From Chitinophagaceae bacterium (GTDB lineage: Bacteria; Bacteroidota; Bacteroidia; Chitinophagales; Chitinophagaceae): a DNA stretch of 37,825 nucleotides. Shown here in pieces: positions 26,003-35,900 of this stretch. The notes under the pieces were generated by a model, which searched no databases, was not told the origin of the DNA, and worked only from the letters and a program-made list of their open reading frames with translations. The stretch spans positions 1-37,825 of the forward strand of contig JACMJX010000126.1 in the NCBI GenBank assembly GCA_014380425.1. The letters run 5' to 3'. A program made the position numbers and the translations under genes. Within the stretch, counting starts at the first letter, position 1. Each line of letters starts with the position of its first letter.

Positions 26003-27004
26003 ATGTTGCAAACAGCCGAGGATATCCGTCAGTTGAATGAAAAGATCCAATACAGCAGCTCTTTTATTGATAGACTTCGCGATGAAGTGGGACGGGTGAT
26101 AGTGGGTCAATCGTATATGCTTGACCGCTTACTGATAGGGTTATTAAGCAACGGCCATGTGCTGCTGGAGGGAGTGCCCGGCCTGGCTAAGACCTTAACC
26201 ATAAAATCTCTTGCGCAGGCGATACATGCGAACTTTAGCAGGATCCAATTTACGCCCGATCTTTTACCCGCCGATGTAATAGGCACAATGATCTATAATC
26301 AGCAGAAGAACGAATTCATAGTACGAAAGGGGCCTATTTTTGCCAACTTCATTCTCGCCGATGAAATTAACCGTGCTCCGGCCAAAGTGCAGAGTGCCCT
26401 GCTGGAAGCGATGCAGGAAAGGCAGGTGACGATCGGTGACAGCACCTATAAGCTGGAGCAGCCCTTTCTTGTGCTGGCCACACAGAACCCGTTGGAGCAG
26501 GAAGGAACTTATCCATTGCCCGAGGCACAGGTGGACAGGTTCATTATGAAAGTAATCGTAAATTATCCAACCAAGCAGGAGGAGCAGATGATTATCCGGC
26601 AGAATACGCAAGGGATTCAGTCACCTTCTGTAGAACAGGTGGTTACTACCCAGGAGATCCGCGACGCAAAGGATCTTACAAGAAGTATTTACCTGGATGA
26701 AAAGGTAGAGAACTATATTCTTGATATTGTTTTTGCAACACGATTCCCCGACAAGTATAAGCTTGACAAATTAAAGCCCCTGATTTCTTACGGCGGTTCT
26801 CCGCGGGCAAGCATCAACCTTGCACTGGCGGCAAAAGCCAATGCCTTTCTTAACAAACGGGGTTATGTGATTCCGGAGGATGTAAGAACCATTTCGAGAG
26901 ATGTATTGAGGCACAGAATAGGGTTGACGTATGAGGCAGAGGCCGAAAATGTAAATGTGGAGAATATTGTTGAAGAAGTGCTTAGAACCATACAGGTGCC
27001 ATAG
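26003..27004 (+). CDS. MoxR-family AAA+ ATPase
   Basis: First gene of a MoxR/VWA cluster. MoxR ATPases act as chaperones that mature or activate partners, usually together with VWA-domain proteins encoded beside them. The ATG at 26003 (MLQTAEDIRQLNEKIQ, 333 aa) is preferred to the GTG at 25973. Walker A is GVPGLAKT (about 57-64), Walker B is ILADEINRAP (about 117), sensor 1 is LATQNPLEQEGTYPLPEAQVDRF, and the lid ends with SPRASINLALAAKA. DUF58 and BatA genes follow on the same strand, as in the Bacteroides aerotolerance (Bat) region, so the four genes are probably an operon. Confidence 0.94.
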   Translation: MLQTAEDIRQLNEKIQYSSSFIDRLRDEVGRVIVGQSYMLDRLLIGLLSNGHVLLEGVPGLAKTLTIKSLAQAIHANFSRIQFTPDLLPADVIGTMIYNQQKNEFIVRKGPIFANFILADEINRAPAKVQSALLEAMQERQVTIGDSTYKLEQPFLVLATQNPLEQEGTYPLPEAQVDRFIMKVIVNYPTKQEEQMIIRQNTQGIQSPSVEQVVTTQEIRDAKDLTRSIYLDEKVENYILDIVFATRFPDKYKLDKLKPLISYGGSPRASINLALAAKANAFLNKRGYVIPEDVRTISRDVLRHRIGLTYEAEAENVNVENIVEEVLRTIQVP

Positions 27005-27031
27005 ATAAGTAATGAAGTATTAATTAGAGCT

Positions 27032-27901
27032 ATGTTAACGACGGCGGAAATATTAAAAAAAGTCAAGGAGCTGGAGATCAAAAGCAAAAAGATCACTCAA
27101 CACCTTTTTACCGGGGAATATCACTCCGCATTTAAAGGCAGGGGTATGAGCTTCCGTGAAGTGAGAGAATACGCCGCTGGTGATGATATCCGCTTTATCG
27201 ATTGGAACGTGAGTGCGCGCTTATCGCACCCGTTTACAAAGATCTTCGAGGAAGAGAGAGAACTTACCGTTATGCTACTGATCGACGTGAGTGCCAGTTC
27301 TTTCTTCGGTACCGTATATGCGAGAAAAAAAGATATAGTAACGGAGATCGCTGCGGTACTGGCATTTTCAGCTGTTAGTAATAATGATAAAGTAGGTGTT
27401 ATTTTTTTCAGCGATAAAGTGGAAAAATACATACCGCCCAAAAAGTCAAAGCAACATGCTCTATATATAGTACGAGAATTACTGACTTCAGAACCAAAAC
27501 AAAAAGGTACCAATATTGCAGAGGCGATGCGGTTTCTGAATAATTCTGCGAGGGAGAAGAGCATTACGTTTGTTTTAAGTGATTTTCTTGATCCGGAATT
27601 TGCAGATACGTTAAAGGTTGCCGGAAAACGGCATGACCTTATAGGCATAAAGGTGTATGACAAAATGGATATGCAATTACCAGACGTTGGTATTATACAG
27701 GTGACGGACGCAGAAACAGGCAAAACCAAGTGGTTGGATACAAGTGACGGTGTACTCCGCAATAACTATGAAAAAGAGTTTTTTCGCCATACGGACTGGT
27801 GCAAGAATATCTTTCTACGCGCGGGCAGCGACCTTCTTCATGTAAGGACAGACGATGATTACGTAAAAATATTACAGAAGTTTTTTATAGGAAGATCTTA
27901 A
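27032..27901 (+). CDS. DUF58-domain protein of the Bat cluster
   Basis: A 289-aa DUF58 protein, the usual second gene of MoxR clusters. The family signature is clear: HHLFTG-type region (TQHLFTGEYHSAFKGRGMSF), then REVREYAAGDDIRFIDWNVSARL, then a VWA-like fold with the metal-site-like LLIDVSASSFFG, and LSDFLDPEF. No membrane segment is present, so it is cytosolic. It starts 28 bases after the MoxR stop. The role is unknown; by context it links the ATPase to the membrane-bound VWA protein. Confidence 0.93.
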   Translation: MLTTAEILKKVKELEIKSKKITQHLFTGEYHSAFKGRGMSFREVREYAAGDDIRFIDWNVSARLSHPFTKIFEEERELTVMLLIDVSASSFFGTVYARKKDIVTEIAAVLAFSAVSNNDKVGVIFFSDKVEKYIPPKKSKQHALYIVRELLTSEPKQKGTNIAEAMRFLNNSAREKSITFVLSDFLDPEFADTLKVAGKRHDLIGIKVYDKMDMQLPDVGIIQVTDAETGKTKWLDTSDGVLRNNYEKEFFRHTDWCKNIFLRAGSDLLHVRTDDDYVKILQKFFIGRS

Positions 27902-27919
27902 ATCAACAGAGGGGATTGA

Positions 27920-28819
27920 ATGAAGAAATACATACGATATATAGTTCTGCATGCTTGTTTCATTTTTATCACATTACTATCTTACTCGCAACAAGGCGTT
28001 TCTGTTTCGGCTTCGGTAAATAAGAATGCGATAATAATCGGTGAGCCTATAGAACTGAGGCTTGAAGCAACTATTCCTGCCGGAATGCCGTATCTCTGGT
28101 TTTCTGTAGACACCTTACCACACTTCGAGCTGATCGACAAAGGCAAGGTGGACAGTACTGTTGCAGGTGTTTACCGTCAAACCATCATTCTTACCAGTTT
28201 CGACTCCGGGCGTAATATGATTCCCCCCGTAAGCCTTGAATTAAACGGACGATCTTATCTTACTGACTCTATAGCAGTGATGGTGTCATTTTCGGAATTC
28301 GATCCAAAGAAAGAGTACCACGATATCAAGGATATTTTAGAAGTAGAAGCTGTAAAAGATGGCTATCTGAAATGGCTTCTGCTGGGTGTAGGAACATTGC
28401 TTTTACTGTTGCTGATATGGTATCTCTTTAGAAAGTTCCGGAAGAAAAAGAGTGTTGATGCAGTAACAGTATCTCCTTTAAGTGCATTCGAGGAAGCTCT
28501 TAAAGGATTGGAAGAACTGAAAAAACAACAGCTTACAGAGAAACAGTTTTATACTCGAATGAATGATATCCTACGCTGGTTCGTGTATCGTAAAAACGGA
28601 ATTACTACTATGCAGAAAACCAATGAAGAGTTCATTCTTCAATTAGACAAATTGAATATGCCGCGCGAGGATTTTACGGCACTTGCACAAACGCTTAGGA
28701 TGGCCGACGCTGTCAAGTTCGCGAAATATGTGCCAGCGGAGGAAGAGAATGATAATAGCTACAGGGTGATCAGGAAATCAATAGAACAATTAAATAACAT
28801 AAATAATAGTGCTGTATAA
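27920..28819 (+). CDS. Membrane protein of the Bat cluster, with signal peptide and one TM
   Basis: A 299-aa protein with a signal peptide (about 1-23, ending SYSQ), a periplasmic beta-rich domain (about 24-145: VSASVNKNAIIIGEPIELRLEA), one membrane helix (about 152-171: WLLLGVGTLLLLLLIWYLF), a basic KFRKKK stretch, and a cytosolic helical part with WFVYRKNGITTMQKTNEEF. The periplasmic domain resembles the N-terminal part of BatD, and the cytosolic part resembles DUF4381-type proteins at the same place in other clusters. The start is supported by a GAGGGG sequence eight bases upstream. It overlaps the BatA gene by 11 bases. Confidence 0.85.
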   Translation: MKKYIRYIVLHACFIFITLLSYSQQGVSVSASVNKNAIIIGEPIELRLEATIPAGMPYLWFSVDTLPHFELIDKGKVDSTVAGVYRQTIILTSFDSGRNMIPPVSLELNGRSYLTDSIAVMVSFSEFDPKKEYHDIKDILEVEAVKDGYLKWLLLGVGTLLLLLLIWYLFRKFRKKKSVDAVTVSPLSAFEEALKGLEELKKQQLTEKQFYTRMNDILRWFVYRKNGITTMQKTNEEFILQLDKLNMPREDFTALAQTLRMADAVKFAKYVPAEEENDNSYRVIRKSIEQLNNINNSAV

Positions 28820-29813
28820 CTGGTTTCAAAATATAGAACTTTCTCAACCTTGGTTTTTACTCTTGCTTGCAATAGTGCCCATACTTATCTGGTGGTATGT
28901 AAACAGGTATAACAGGCAGCAGGCTACTTTCACCATCTCATCGTTGCGGCAGGTTCCAGAACAAATTTCTTTTAAAAGACTGGTGAGGCACCTGCCATTT
29001 ATTGCAAGGTTACTGGCGCTTGTTTGTATGATAGTGGCTCTTGCCCGGCCGCAAACCCGCTTCGATGAAGAGCTCGTAAGTGGCGAAGGTGTGGATATTG
29101 TACTGTGCATCGATGTAAGCGGGAGTATGCTCGCGCAGGATCTGCTGCCTAACCGTATGGAAGCGGCTAAAGAAGTGGCGGCTAACTTTGTTGCCAGCAG
29201 GCCTACGGACAGGATTGGTCTCGTTATATTTTCCGGAGAAAGCTTTACTTTAACCCCACTTACTACCGATCAAACCAACTTGAGAACGCAGATATATAAC
29301 GTGCGCAGTGGGATGCTGGAAGATGGCACGGCAATAGGCATGGGGCTCGCTACGAGTGTGGAAAGACTGAAGGAGTCGAAGGCGAAAAGCAGGGTGGTTA
29401 TTTTGCTAACCGACGGAGAGAACAACGGAGGATTTATTGACCCGAATACAGCGAAGGAACTTGCTAAATCATTGAAGATAAGAGTATATACCATAGGTGT
29501 AGGCACGGAAGGAACCGCGCCTGTACCGGTTCAGACCAATATGGGGATTATTATGCAGCAGGAGAAGGTGAATATCGACGAGAAGCTGATGACCCAGATA
29601 GCGAACGAAACGGGGGGTAAATATTTCCGTGCAAAGGATAATGAAAGCCTTAAGAACATCTATTCTGAAATAGATAAACTGGAAAAGTCGAAAGTAGAAG
29701 TTACGGCACTTCATCGATATAGTGAAAAGTTCTTTCCTTTTGCCATTGCTGCAATCGCATTGCTTGTACTGGAAGCGATACTGCGATTTACAGTGCTCAA
29801 AAAATTTCCTTAG
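28809..29813 (+). CDS. batA: BatA-like VWA-domain membrane protein
   Basis: A 334-aa protein with two N-terminal membrane helices (about 13-29 and 60-78), a von Willebrand A domain and a C-terminal helix (about 308-326). The VWA metal site is complete: DVSGSM (about 102-107), the conserved Thr in EDGTAIGMGL and the Asp in LLTDGENNGG. The family is BatA, named from the Bacteroides aerotolerance operon; the molecular role is unsettled. The start codon is GTG within the end of the previous gene. The usual next genes (a second VWA protein BatB, the TPR protein BatC, and BatD/E) are absent here; rsgA follows directly. Confidence 0.92.
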   Translation: MLYNWFQNIELSQPWFLLLLAIVPILIWWYVNRYNRQQATFTISSLRQVPEQISFKRLVRHLPFIARLLALVCMIVALARPQTRFDEELVSGEGVDIVLCIDVSGSMLAQDLLPNRMEAAKEVAANFVASRPTDRIGLVIFSGESFTLTPLTTDQTNLRTQIYNVRSGMLEDGTAIGMGLATSVERLKESKAKSRVVILLTDGENNGGFIDPNTAKELAKSLKIRVYTIGVGTEGTAPVPVQTNMGIIMQQEKVNIDEKLMTQIANETGGKYFRAKDNESLKNIYSEIDKLEKSKVEVTALHRYSEKFFPFAIAAIALLVLEAILRFTVLKKFP

Positions 29814-29870
29814 CTGTGTTGCATGTGTTCTACAAGCAGCGGATTCTTTCGAACCACTTATCTTTATGAT

Positions 29871-30788
29871 ATGATTAAAGGATTGGTATATAAATCCACC
29901 GGAAGCTGGTATCAGGTGAAGGATATTGAGGGAAGGTTTCTGAAAGCCCGTATCAAAGGAGTATTTAAGAACGAAGGGCTTACTTCCACTAATCCTATAG
30001 CAGTAGGGGATGAAGTTGTAATTGAGATGGAAAATGAACTGGAGAGTGGTGCCATGATTACAGAAATTACAGACAGAAGAAATTATATTACCAGAAGTTC
30101 GCCCCATAATCGTCATCAGCATCACATTATTGCCTCCAATCTTGATCAATGTCTTTTATTTGCAACACTTAAAGACCCCAAGACATCTACGGGATTTATC
30201 GATCGTTTCCTCATTACTGCAGAAGCTTATCACATACCAGCTATAGTGGTATTCAATAAGGCAGATCTCTATCGGAAGAAAGAAGAAGAACGATTTTTGG
30301 AGGTAAGGGACATGTACGAGAAGGCGGGCTACAAAGTAATATCTGCAAGTGTTGAGAGAAAAACGGGGCTTGAAGAAATAGGAAAAATGCTGAAAGATAA
30401 GATCACTTTATTGAGCGGGCATTCGGGAGTTGGTAAGTCTTCTTTTATAAATACCTTATTTCCAGAGCTCAAGTTGAGAACGCAGGATGTAAGCGACTGG
30501 AGTGGTAAAGGTTTACATACCACTACATTTGCCGAAATGTTTGACCTGCCGGTAGGAGGGAAGATCATCGATACGCCGGGTATCCGGGAACTGGGGTTGG
30601 TAGATATTTCGAAACAGGAACTTTCACATTACTACCCCGAGATGCGGTTGTTGATCAATCAGTGCCGTTTTAACAACTGTCTTCATTCTAACGAACAGCA
30701 ATGCGCGGTGAAGGATGCAGTGGAGGAAGGAAGGGTTCATATAGATAGATATGTTAGTTATAGAACTATTTTGGACTCTATTGAATAA
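29871..30788 (+). CDS. rsgA: Ribosome small-subunit-dependent GTPase A
   Basis: RsgA is a circularly permuted GTPase acting in late maturation of the 30S subunit. The start is the ATG at 29871 (MIKGLVYKSTGSWYQVKD, 305 aa); the track start at 29823 adds 16 residues. An OB-fold domain covers about 1-75. The permuted motifs appear in the order G4 FNKAD (about 128), G1 GHSGVGKSS (about 183), and G3 DTPGIRELGL (about 233). The zinc-binding C-terminus has CRFNNCLHSNEQQCAV. A TATCTTTA box lies four bases before the ATG. It converges with the aminotransferase gene, with only 3 bases between stops. Confidence 0.95.
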   Translation: MIKGLVYKSTGSWYQVKDIEGRFLKARIKGVFKNEGLTSTNPIAVGDEVVIEMENELESGAMITEITDRRNYITRSSPHNRHQHHIIASNLDQCLLFATLKDPKTSTGFIDRFLITAEAYHIPAIVVFNKADLYRKKEEERFLEVRDMYEKAGYKVISASVERKTGLEEIGKMLKDKITLLSGHSGVGKSSFINTLFPELKLRTQDVSDWSGKGLHTTTFAEMFDLPVGGKIIDTPGIRELGLVDISKQELSHYYPEMRLLINQCRFNNCLHSNEQQCAVKDAVEEGRVHIDRYVSYRTILDSIE

Positions 30789-30791
30789 CAA

Positions 30792-31982
30792 TCATTCCAT
30801 GGCAGTGAGAATTATTTGGCATGCCTGCTTTATCTCCTCCTCAGAAATGGTAAGAGGCGGAGCTATTCTCATACAGTGAGGAGCAAAAAGGAACCAGTCG
30901 GTAATAAGGCCAGGCGAACCGTTTGAGGCATCGAGACATTTATCTATAATTCTTTTATTTACTTCAAAGCTATCCAATTCCACCGCCATTAACAATCCAG
31001 CAGATCGTACATCCCTGATAAGGGGATGCTTTAGCAGCGAAAGAAATAACTGTGCCTTCTGCTCTACGCCTTCGATCATCTTTTCCTCTTCCATTGCGAT
31101 TGCCGCCGCGAGGCCGGCGGCACAGGAAACGGGATGACCGCCAAAGGTGGTGATATGGCCAAGCACCGGGCCTTCCGTTAATGCCAGCATCCGCTCCCGG
31201 GATGCAATAAAAGCCCCCAATGGCATGCCTCCCCCTAATGCTTTTCCAAGCATTAGTATATCAGGCTCTATACCATATTGTTCAAACGCCCATAAGCTTC
31301 CGGTTCTTCCAAAGCCAGCCTGAATTTCGTCAAGTATAAGCAGGGTGCCTGTCTCGCTGCATTTCATTCTCAAGGCCTTCATCCATTCCACCGAAGGCTT
31401 TTTTATGCCACTTTCCGCCTGAACGGTTTCGGCCACTACACAAGCAGTTCTGGTGTTGATGAGATCAAGCGATTTGAAGCAACCGTAGCTGGCATGATGA
31501 ATACCAGGAAGCAAGGGGCGATAAGAGTTTCTCCAGTATTCATCGCCTATTATACTCAATGCCCCCTGCGTGGAGCCGTGGTAAGAGTTGATAAACGATA
31601 CGATCTCCGTACGATTCGTAACTTTTTTTGCCAGCTTCATAGCACCCTCAACTGCCTCGGCTCCAGAATTGGTAAAGTAAACCGAATCCAGTGTTTGAGG
31701 AAGATGTGCGGCGAGCCAGGTGGCATAGTTCACCTGTGGTGATTGCACGAATTCTCCATACACCAGCACATGGAGGTAAGCGTCCGCCTGCGCCTTGATG
31801 GCTTCTACAACTTTAGGGTGACGATGCCCGACATTACAAACACTAATGCCGCCTATCAGATCAAGGTAAGCATTACCAATGGCATTGAACAACCATGCAC
31901 CCTCCGCTTTTACGATTTCAAGAGCAAGCGGGGCCGGCGATGTTTGCGCCACATGCCGGAGAAAGAGTTCTCTTTGATTCAT
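30792..31982 (-). CDS. Class III aminotransferase, substrate unknown
   Basis: A PLP-dependent aminotransferase of the class III (ornithine/GABA/acetylornithine) group, 396 aa. Motifs: GGISVCNVGHRHPKVVEAI near the N-terminus, FTNSGAEAVEGAMKLAKK, the PLP-contacting Asp in LILDEIQAGFGRTGSLWAFE, and the Schiff-base lysine in LGKALGGGMPLGAF (about residue 247), followed by TFGGHPVSCAAGLAA. Specificity cannot be read from these motifs. Without arginine or lysine genes beside it, calling it ArgD or LAT would be a guess. TATAATTG lies four bases upstream of the ATG. Confidence 0.92.
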   Translation of the reverse strand: MNQRELFLRHVAQTSPAPLALEIVKAEGAWLFNAIGNAYLDLIGGISVCNVGHRHPKVVEAIKAQADAYLHVLVYGEFVQSPQVNYATWLAAHLPQTLDSVYFTNSGAEAVEGAMKLAKKVTNRTEIVSFINSYHGSTQGALSIIGDEYWRNSYRPLLPGIHHASYGCFKSLDLINTRTACVVAETVQAESGIKKPSVEWMKALRMKCSETGTLLILDEIQAGFGRTGSLWAFEQYGIEPDILMLGKALGGGMPLGAFIASRERMLALTEGPVLGHITTFGGHPVSCAAGLAAAIAMEEEKMIEGVEQKAQLFLSLLKHPLIRDVRSAGLLMAVELDSFEVNKRIIDKCLDASNGSPGLITDWFLFAPHCMRIAPPLTISEEEIKQACQIILTAME

Positions 31983-32091
31983 ACTGCAATTATAACTTTT
32001 TACCAGGCGGCAGACCCTTTTTTATGCTTTTTTAAAAAGCCCGGGATAAAAGTAAAGCATCCATTCTGGCAGAAGGTTTAGCTATATCTAT

Positions 32092-32099
32092 TACTTTTG
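32092..32099 (+). promoter_or_regulatory. Candidate -7 box of the carbonic anhydrase gene
   Basis: TACTTTTG, an exact TAnnTTTG match, ends 13 bases before the ATG at 32113. It predicts a leader of only about 8 bases. No TTTG is present at the -33 position. Confidence 0.45.
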
Positions 32100-32112
32100 T
32101 TAAAAATCTCAT

Positions 32113-32637
32113 ATGGCACTTATTCTTCCTGTTAAGGGAATATCCCCGGCGTTTGGTAAAAACTGTTTTCTGGCACCGAACGCTACTGTTGTGGGAGATG
32201 TGGTGATGGGAGATGAATGCAGTGTATGGTTCAGTGCCGTAGTAAGAGGTGATGTAAACAGTATCCGCATGGGAAACAAGGTAAATATCCAGGATGGTGC
32301 TGTAGTTCATGCCACTTATGAGAAAACGAAAGTAGTGATAGGAAACAACGTGTCTGTGGGGCATAATGCGATTATACATGGTTGTACCTTGCACGATAAT
32401 GTACTTGTAGGTATGGGGGCGATCATTATGGACAACGCTGAGATAGGAAGCAATACGATTATTGCAGCAGGCGCCGTAGTGCTTGAAGGAACTAAAGTGG
32501 AAGCCGGCAGCATTTATGCGGGGATTCCTGCAAAAAAGATAAAAGAGATTTCGCAGGAGCTGATAAAAGGTGAGATTGAACGGATAGCTAACAATTATAC
32601 AAAATATTCCGGATGGTTTCAACGTTCTGATGAGTAG
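32113..32637 (+). CDS. Gamma-class carbonic anhydrase family protein
   Basis: A left-handed beta-helix protein of the gamma carbonic anhydrase / PaaY-YrdA group, 174 aa and cytosolic. Hexapeptide repeats run from about residue 10 to 150 (for example NATVVGDVVMGDECSVWFSAVVRGDV and VLVGMGAIIMDNAEIGSNTIIAAGAVV). The three zinc-binding histidines of the family are at GAVVHAT and VGHNAIIHG. A C-terminal helix (EISQELIKGEIERIANNYTKYSGWF) caps the trimer. Members of this short subgroup often lack measurable carbonic anhydrase activity, so the reaction is uncertain although the metal site looks intact. Confidence 0.93.
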   Translation: MALILPVKGISPAFGKNCFLAPNATVVGDVVMGDECSVWFSAVVRGDVNSIRMGNKVNIQDGAVVHATYEKTKVVIGNNVSVGHNAIIHGCTLHDNVLVGMGAIIMDNAEIGSNTIIAAGAVVLEGTKVEAGSIYAGIPAKKIKEISQELIKGEIERIANNYTKYSGWFQRSDE

Positions 32638-32684
32638 TAATTGAATTTAACTCCTATTAATTCAGGATATAAAAAATACGATAT

Positions 32685-32873
32685 ATGTTAGTTAGTAATC
32701 CTCATCAGGCAGCACGTCATTTAGCCTTTTTGCCAGTAATTTGCCTGTTTATGCTCCTGTCTTCCTCAGGGTGTAAAGCGAAATATGGCTGTCCGTCTAA
32801 TGGTAAAAATGTAGGAGCTGAAAGACTACTGAGTGGGGAGAAGATTCCGAAATCGAAGAAATTCAAAGCTTAA
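32685..32873 (+). CDS. Small lipoprotein, 62 aa, function unknown
   Basis: A 62-aa protein with a signal segment (about residues 12-29: LAFLPVICLFMLLSSSG) followed by a Cys in SSGC, a good lipobox. The mature part is about 33 residues, with a second Cys (KYGCPSNGKNVGAERLLSGE) and a basic tail KSKKFKA. From memory, short proteins with the KYGCPSNGKNVGAE core recur in Chitinophagaceae, which supports it being a real gene; I know of no function. It lies 47 bases after the carbonic anhydrase gene on the same strand and may be co-transcribed. Confidence 0.7.
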   Translation: MLVSNPHQAARHLAFLPVICLFMLLSSSGCKAKYGCPSNGKNVGAERLLSGEKIPKSKKFKA

Positions 32874-32925
32874 AGGGGAAATAATACTGCGAAGGAATTC
32901 TACTATTTATTCTACTATAGAAGTA

Positions 32926-32977
32926 ATGGGTCTGCAAATGTGCAGGTTTTAATGAACCAGCATACCTGCAGACCCAT
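32926..32977. terminator. Nested inverted repeat between convergent genes
   Basis: ATGGGTCTGCA (32926-32936) and TGCAGACCCAT (32967-32977) are perfect 11-bp complements. Inside, TGCAGGT and ACCTGCA form an alternative 7-bp stem. It lies between the stops at 32873 and 32990 and probably ends transcription from one or both sides. The plus-strand exit ATAATTTTGATTGTTT is T-rich; the minus-strand exit is not. Confidence 0.55.
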
Positions 32978-32989
32978 AATTTTGATTGT

Positions 32990-35900
32990 TTAGAAATCCA
33001 CACCCATTCCAAAATACAGTATTGGTCTGCCTCTAAATAACCCATCCATTGACCAACCCGCATCGAGACGGAGAAAATATCCAAGTAAAGTGCTTCTTGC
33101 CCCAAAACCATATCCTCCTACAAATGGGCCAATACCACCTGCCTTAAATTTAACGGCGATATTGGTTAAATCAGGGCCTGAAGGTTCAGTTACATAAGTA
33201 GACGTAGGTCTTCCGATCTTATTATATACCCCATTCCATGCACTTCCCAGGTCGATAAATTGAATCAATTGGAAGTTGCGCAAGAAAGCGTTATTAATGG
33301 GTCTGTTGAATAAGGTAGAGAACAAGGGAAATCTGAACTCACTATTAATAACAAGCGCGTTGTTGCCATTGGCGATATTCTGGTTAAAACCCCGCATGTT
33401 AACCGCCAATGCCTGATAAGCATAATAACGGTCTTGTGGTCGGTTTCCCCCATCTGCTTTAGGAAGCAGCCATCCGTCGACCCCACCCAGGTAATAAAGT
33501 ACTTTTTGATCGCCCCAGGAGAAATCGCCGGCAACCCTTCCCGCCCAGATAAAATTTCGGAAGATCGGATAATAATAGCGGCCGTCGAATCCAAGGTTGA
33601 AGCTGTTGCGGCCAATCTGAGGCTTCGTAACGGTGTCTTCTACAGTATTGATTTGGCTATTGAAATCTCCATAGATCTTGTAGCGCAAACCATTCATGAT
33701 ATTTGTTGCTTTTGTTATAGTGTTGTCGTACACGTATTCCAGCCTCAGGAGCGCGTAGTTTCTTTGCCTGTCTTCAAGGTCTTTACTTATTTCATCGAAA
33801 ATCTTATAAATGAATTTGTCGGATCGCACCCCTGCTGAAAGACGCAGGCTCTTTACTTTATCGAAAGGATATTTGATGATACCCTGATACAGGTTTGTAT
33901 AGAGCTTCATGGGGTTATCTGAAAGCTCATCGTAACCTATATCCGTTTTACGGTAATAAACCACGGAGTAATCCATTCTGTGCTTAAGATAATCGACCCT
34001 CCCGAGATATTCAGTGCCGGAGTTAAAAAGCGACTGAGTTCCGGCCACGAAGCCTACATTCCCATTTGAGTTGAGTCCAACACCTGCGCCAGCAGTATTT
34101 AACAGCGGAAGACGGAACATTCCTGTAAAACGCAGATCCTCGAGCATATCGATTACCCCGAGCTTGATTAGGCCATTAAGCCCACCACCACTGGGACTGA
34201 TAGGCAGACTGCCGGTAAATGGCTCATACCTTGTAATAAGCACATCATTGCTAAAGAGCGAAGTAGTTGTTTGATCTACTGCGAACTTCCATGTGTAATC
34301 ATAATGTTTCGCTTTTGCCAGAACAGAAGTTTCCTGTTCATTGACAGTAATTCCCGGAATAACCGGAGTTGTGGCAGAAGTCTTATCGTTCTCGAATTCT
34401 GTTTCAAAAACATTGGTACTCGTCGTATCCTTTAAAGCAGGTATCTCATCGATTCGGTCGCCTGTTGCCAGGCGGAGTGCGTCAATTGTCTTTCTCCTGT
34501 ATTCGGTAGGGCGTGGATTCACGTTTCTGCGTTTCAGCAGGTTTTCGTCTACTTTCAGCCTGTAGAGAAACTTCAGATCACCTTCCTGTCTTACTTCACT
34601 CACCACACCTTTTTCACCGGCGATTTTGGTTTCTACCAGGCTACTTTGATAATTGGTGAGCGCGAAAACATAGGCCGAATCACTTGTAAGGGCAAATGAA
34701 AAAATAGAATCCGGCTCACTTTTATTGAAAGCACGGAGGGTTGAATCAAGATCCTTTGGATCTGGGTTTCGCAGTAATTCTGTTCCGATTTTGTAAACAG
34801 TATCTACACCGACTCTTTTCGAGGAGAAGAAGCCCGCATACCTGTTACCAATTCCATTTTCATCACTTACGAATGTGAAATGCGCTTGGTTATACTGCAT
34901 TGGGAACCTTGCGTTGCCGTACTTAAGGTCAGTTAATTTCGAAATTTGTTTGAACTCGCTCTTGTTCCAGTTATCAACCAGAAATACATTATATCTGTTG
35001 TTGGATGGAAGTGCCGTATCGCTTGTAAGAGCAAGTGCCGTTGGTCTATTAGAGGAATAAAGAATGCCGGTTTTGTTAGGAAAAGCCACGAAGGAGGCAT
35101 CGAGATCATCGTAAACGTCATTAGTGATCTGTTCTGAGGACTCCTTATCGATCTTGAATACAAATAGATCTGATTGCCCTTTTTTCACGGCGCTTAAAAG
35201 GAGCGTATTTGCGTCTAGCATGAACTTCGCATCCTGGATCTGGTCGAACTCGTCGAGATCCAGTTTTATACTTTTACGGCGTGTAGTAAGGTCATAAACG
35301 AATAGTTTTGTTTTCCCCTCTGCCCAGTATATCACCGCAAGTCTTGAGCCCTTCGGATCCCAGGCGAGCATTGGGTAATTGGGATTCGGCACATTATCAG
35401 CTGATCTTACCCCGTTTTTAAGTAAAACCTTCCTGTTTACATAGTTTTCATACAATACTACCCTCGAAATACCGCGCTTAAACTCCACCATAGCATATGT
35501 CATACTACGAGGTGCCGGATTGGGGGTAAAACGAAAGAAATCCTTGTACTTACTAGTTTCTTCTACTACCGACATGGTGCCTTTAGGCGCATTACGCCTT
35601 GCACGAATGTCTTTGTAATACTTCTCTTCGTTTTCTTCCATAAACTGGCGAAGAAGATCTTTAAACTTCATTTTAGTGATTCGCTGAGAAGCACCGTTTA
35701 GGTTACGGTACACCCGGGCCAGGTAGAGAAAATAAGTAACGTTCTCCTTTTTATATCTGTCAGCAACGTAGTTCCAAAAAGAATGACCTGCCAGCATAGG
35801 TTTTTCGAACGCAAACTGGTAGAAGTTTTTATAGCTACCGCTTAAAATCGCTGATTTAAGCTGATCATCCAGCTCAGTTCCCCAGTTTTGGGCTGCGTAT

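Noticed and set aside
29469-30149. 226-aa minus-strand ORF across batA and rsgA
   Set aside because: Spans two well-supported genes on the other strand and has no domain features.
31983-32112. Hairpin GCTTTTTTAAAAAGC upstream of the aminotransferase as a terminator
   Set aside because: It lies between divergent genes with no transcript to end, and the stem is almost entirely A-T; more likely just an AT-rich promoter region.
32032-32622. 196-aa ORF antisense to the gamma carbonic anhydrase gene
   Set aside because: Antisense to regular hexapeptide repeats, which commonly leave open complementary frames.
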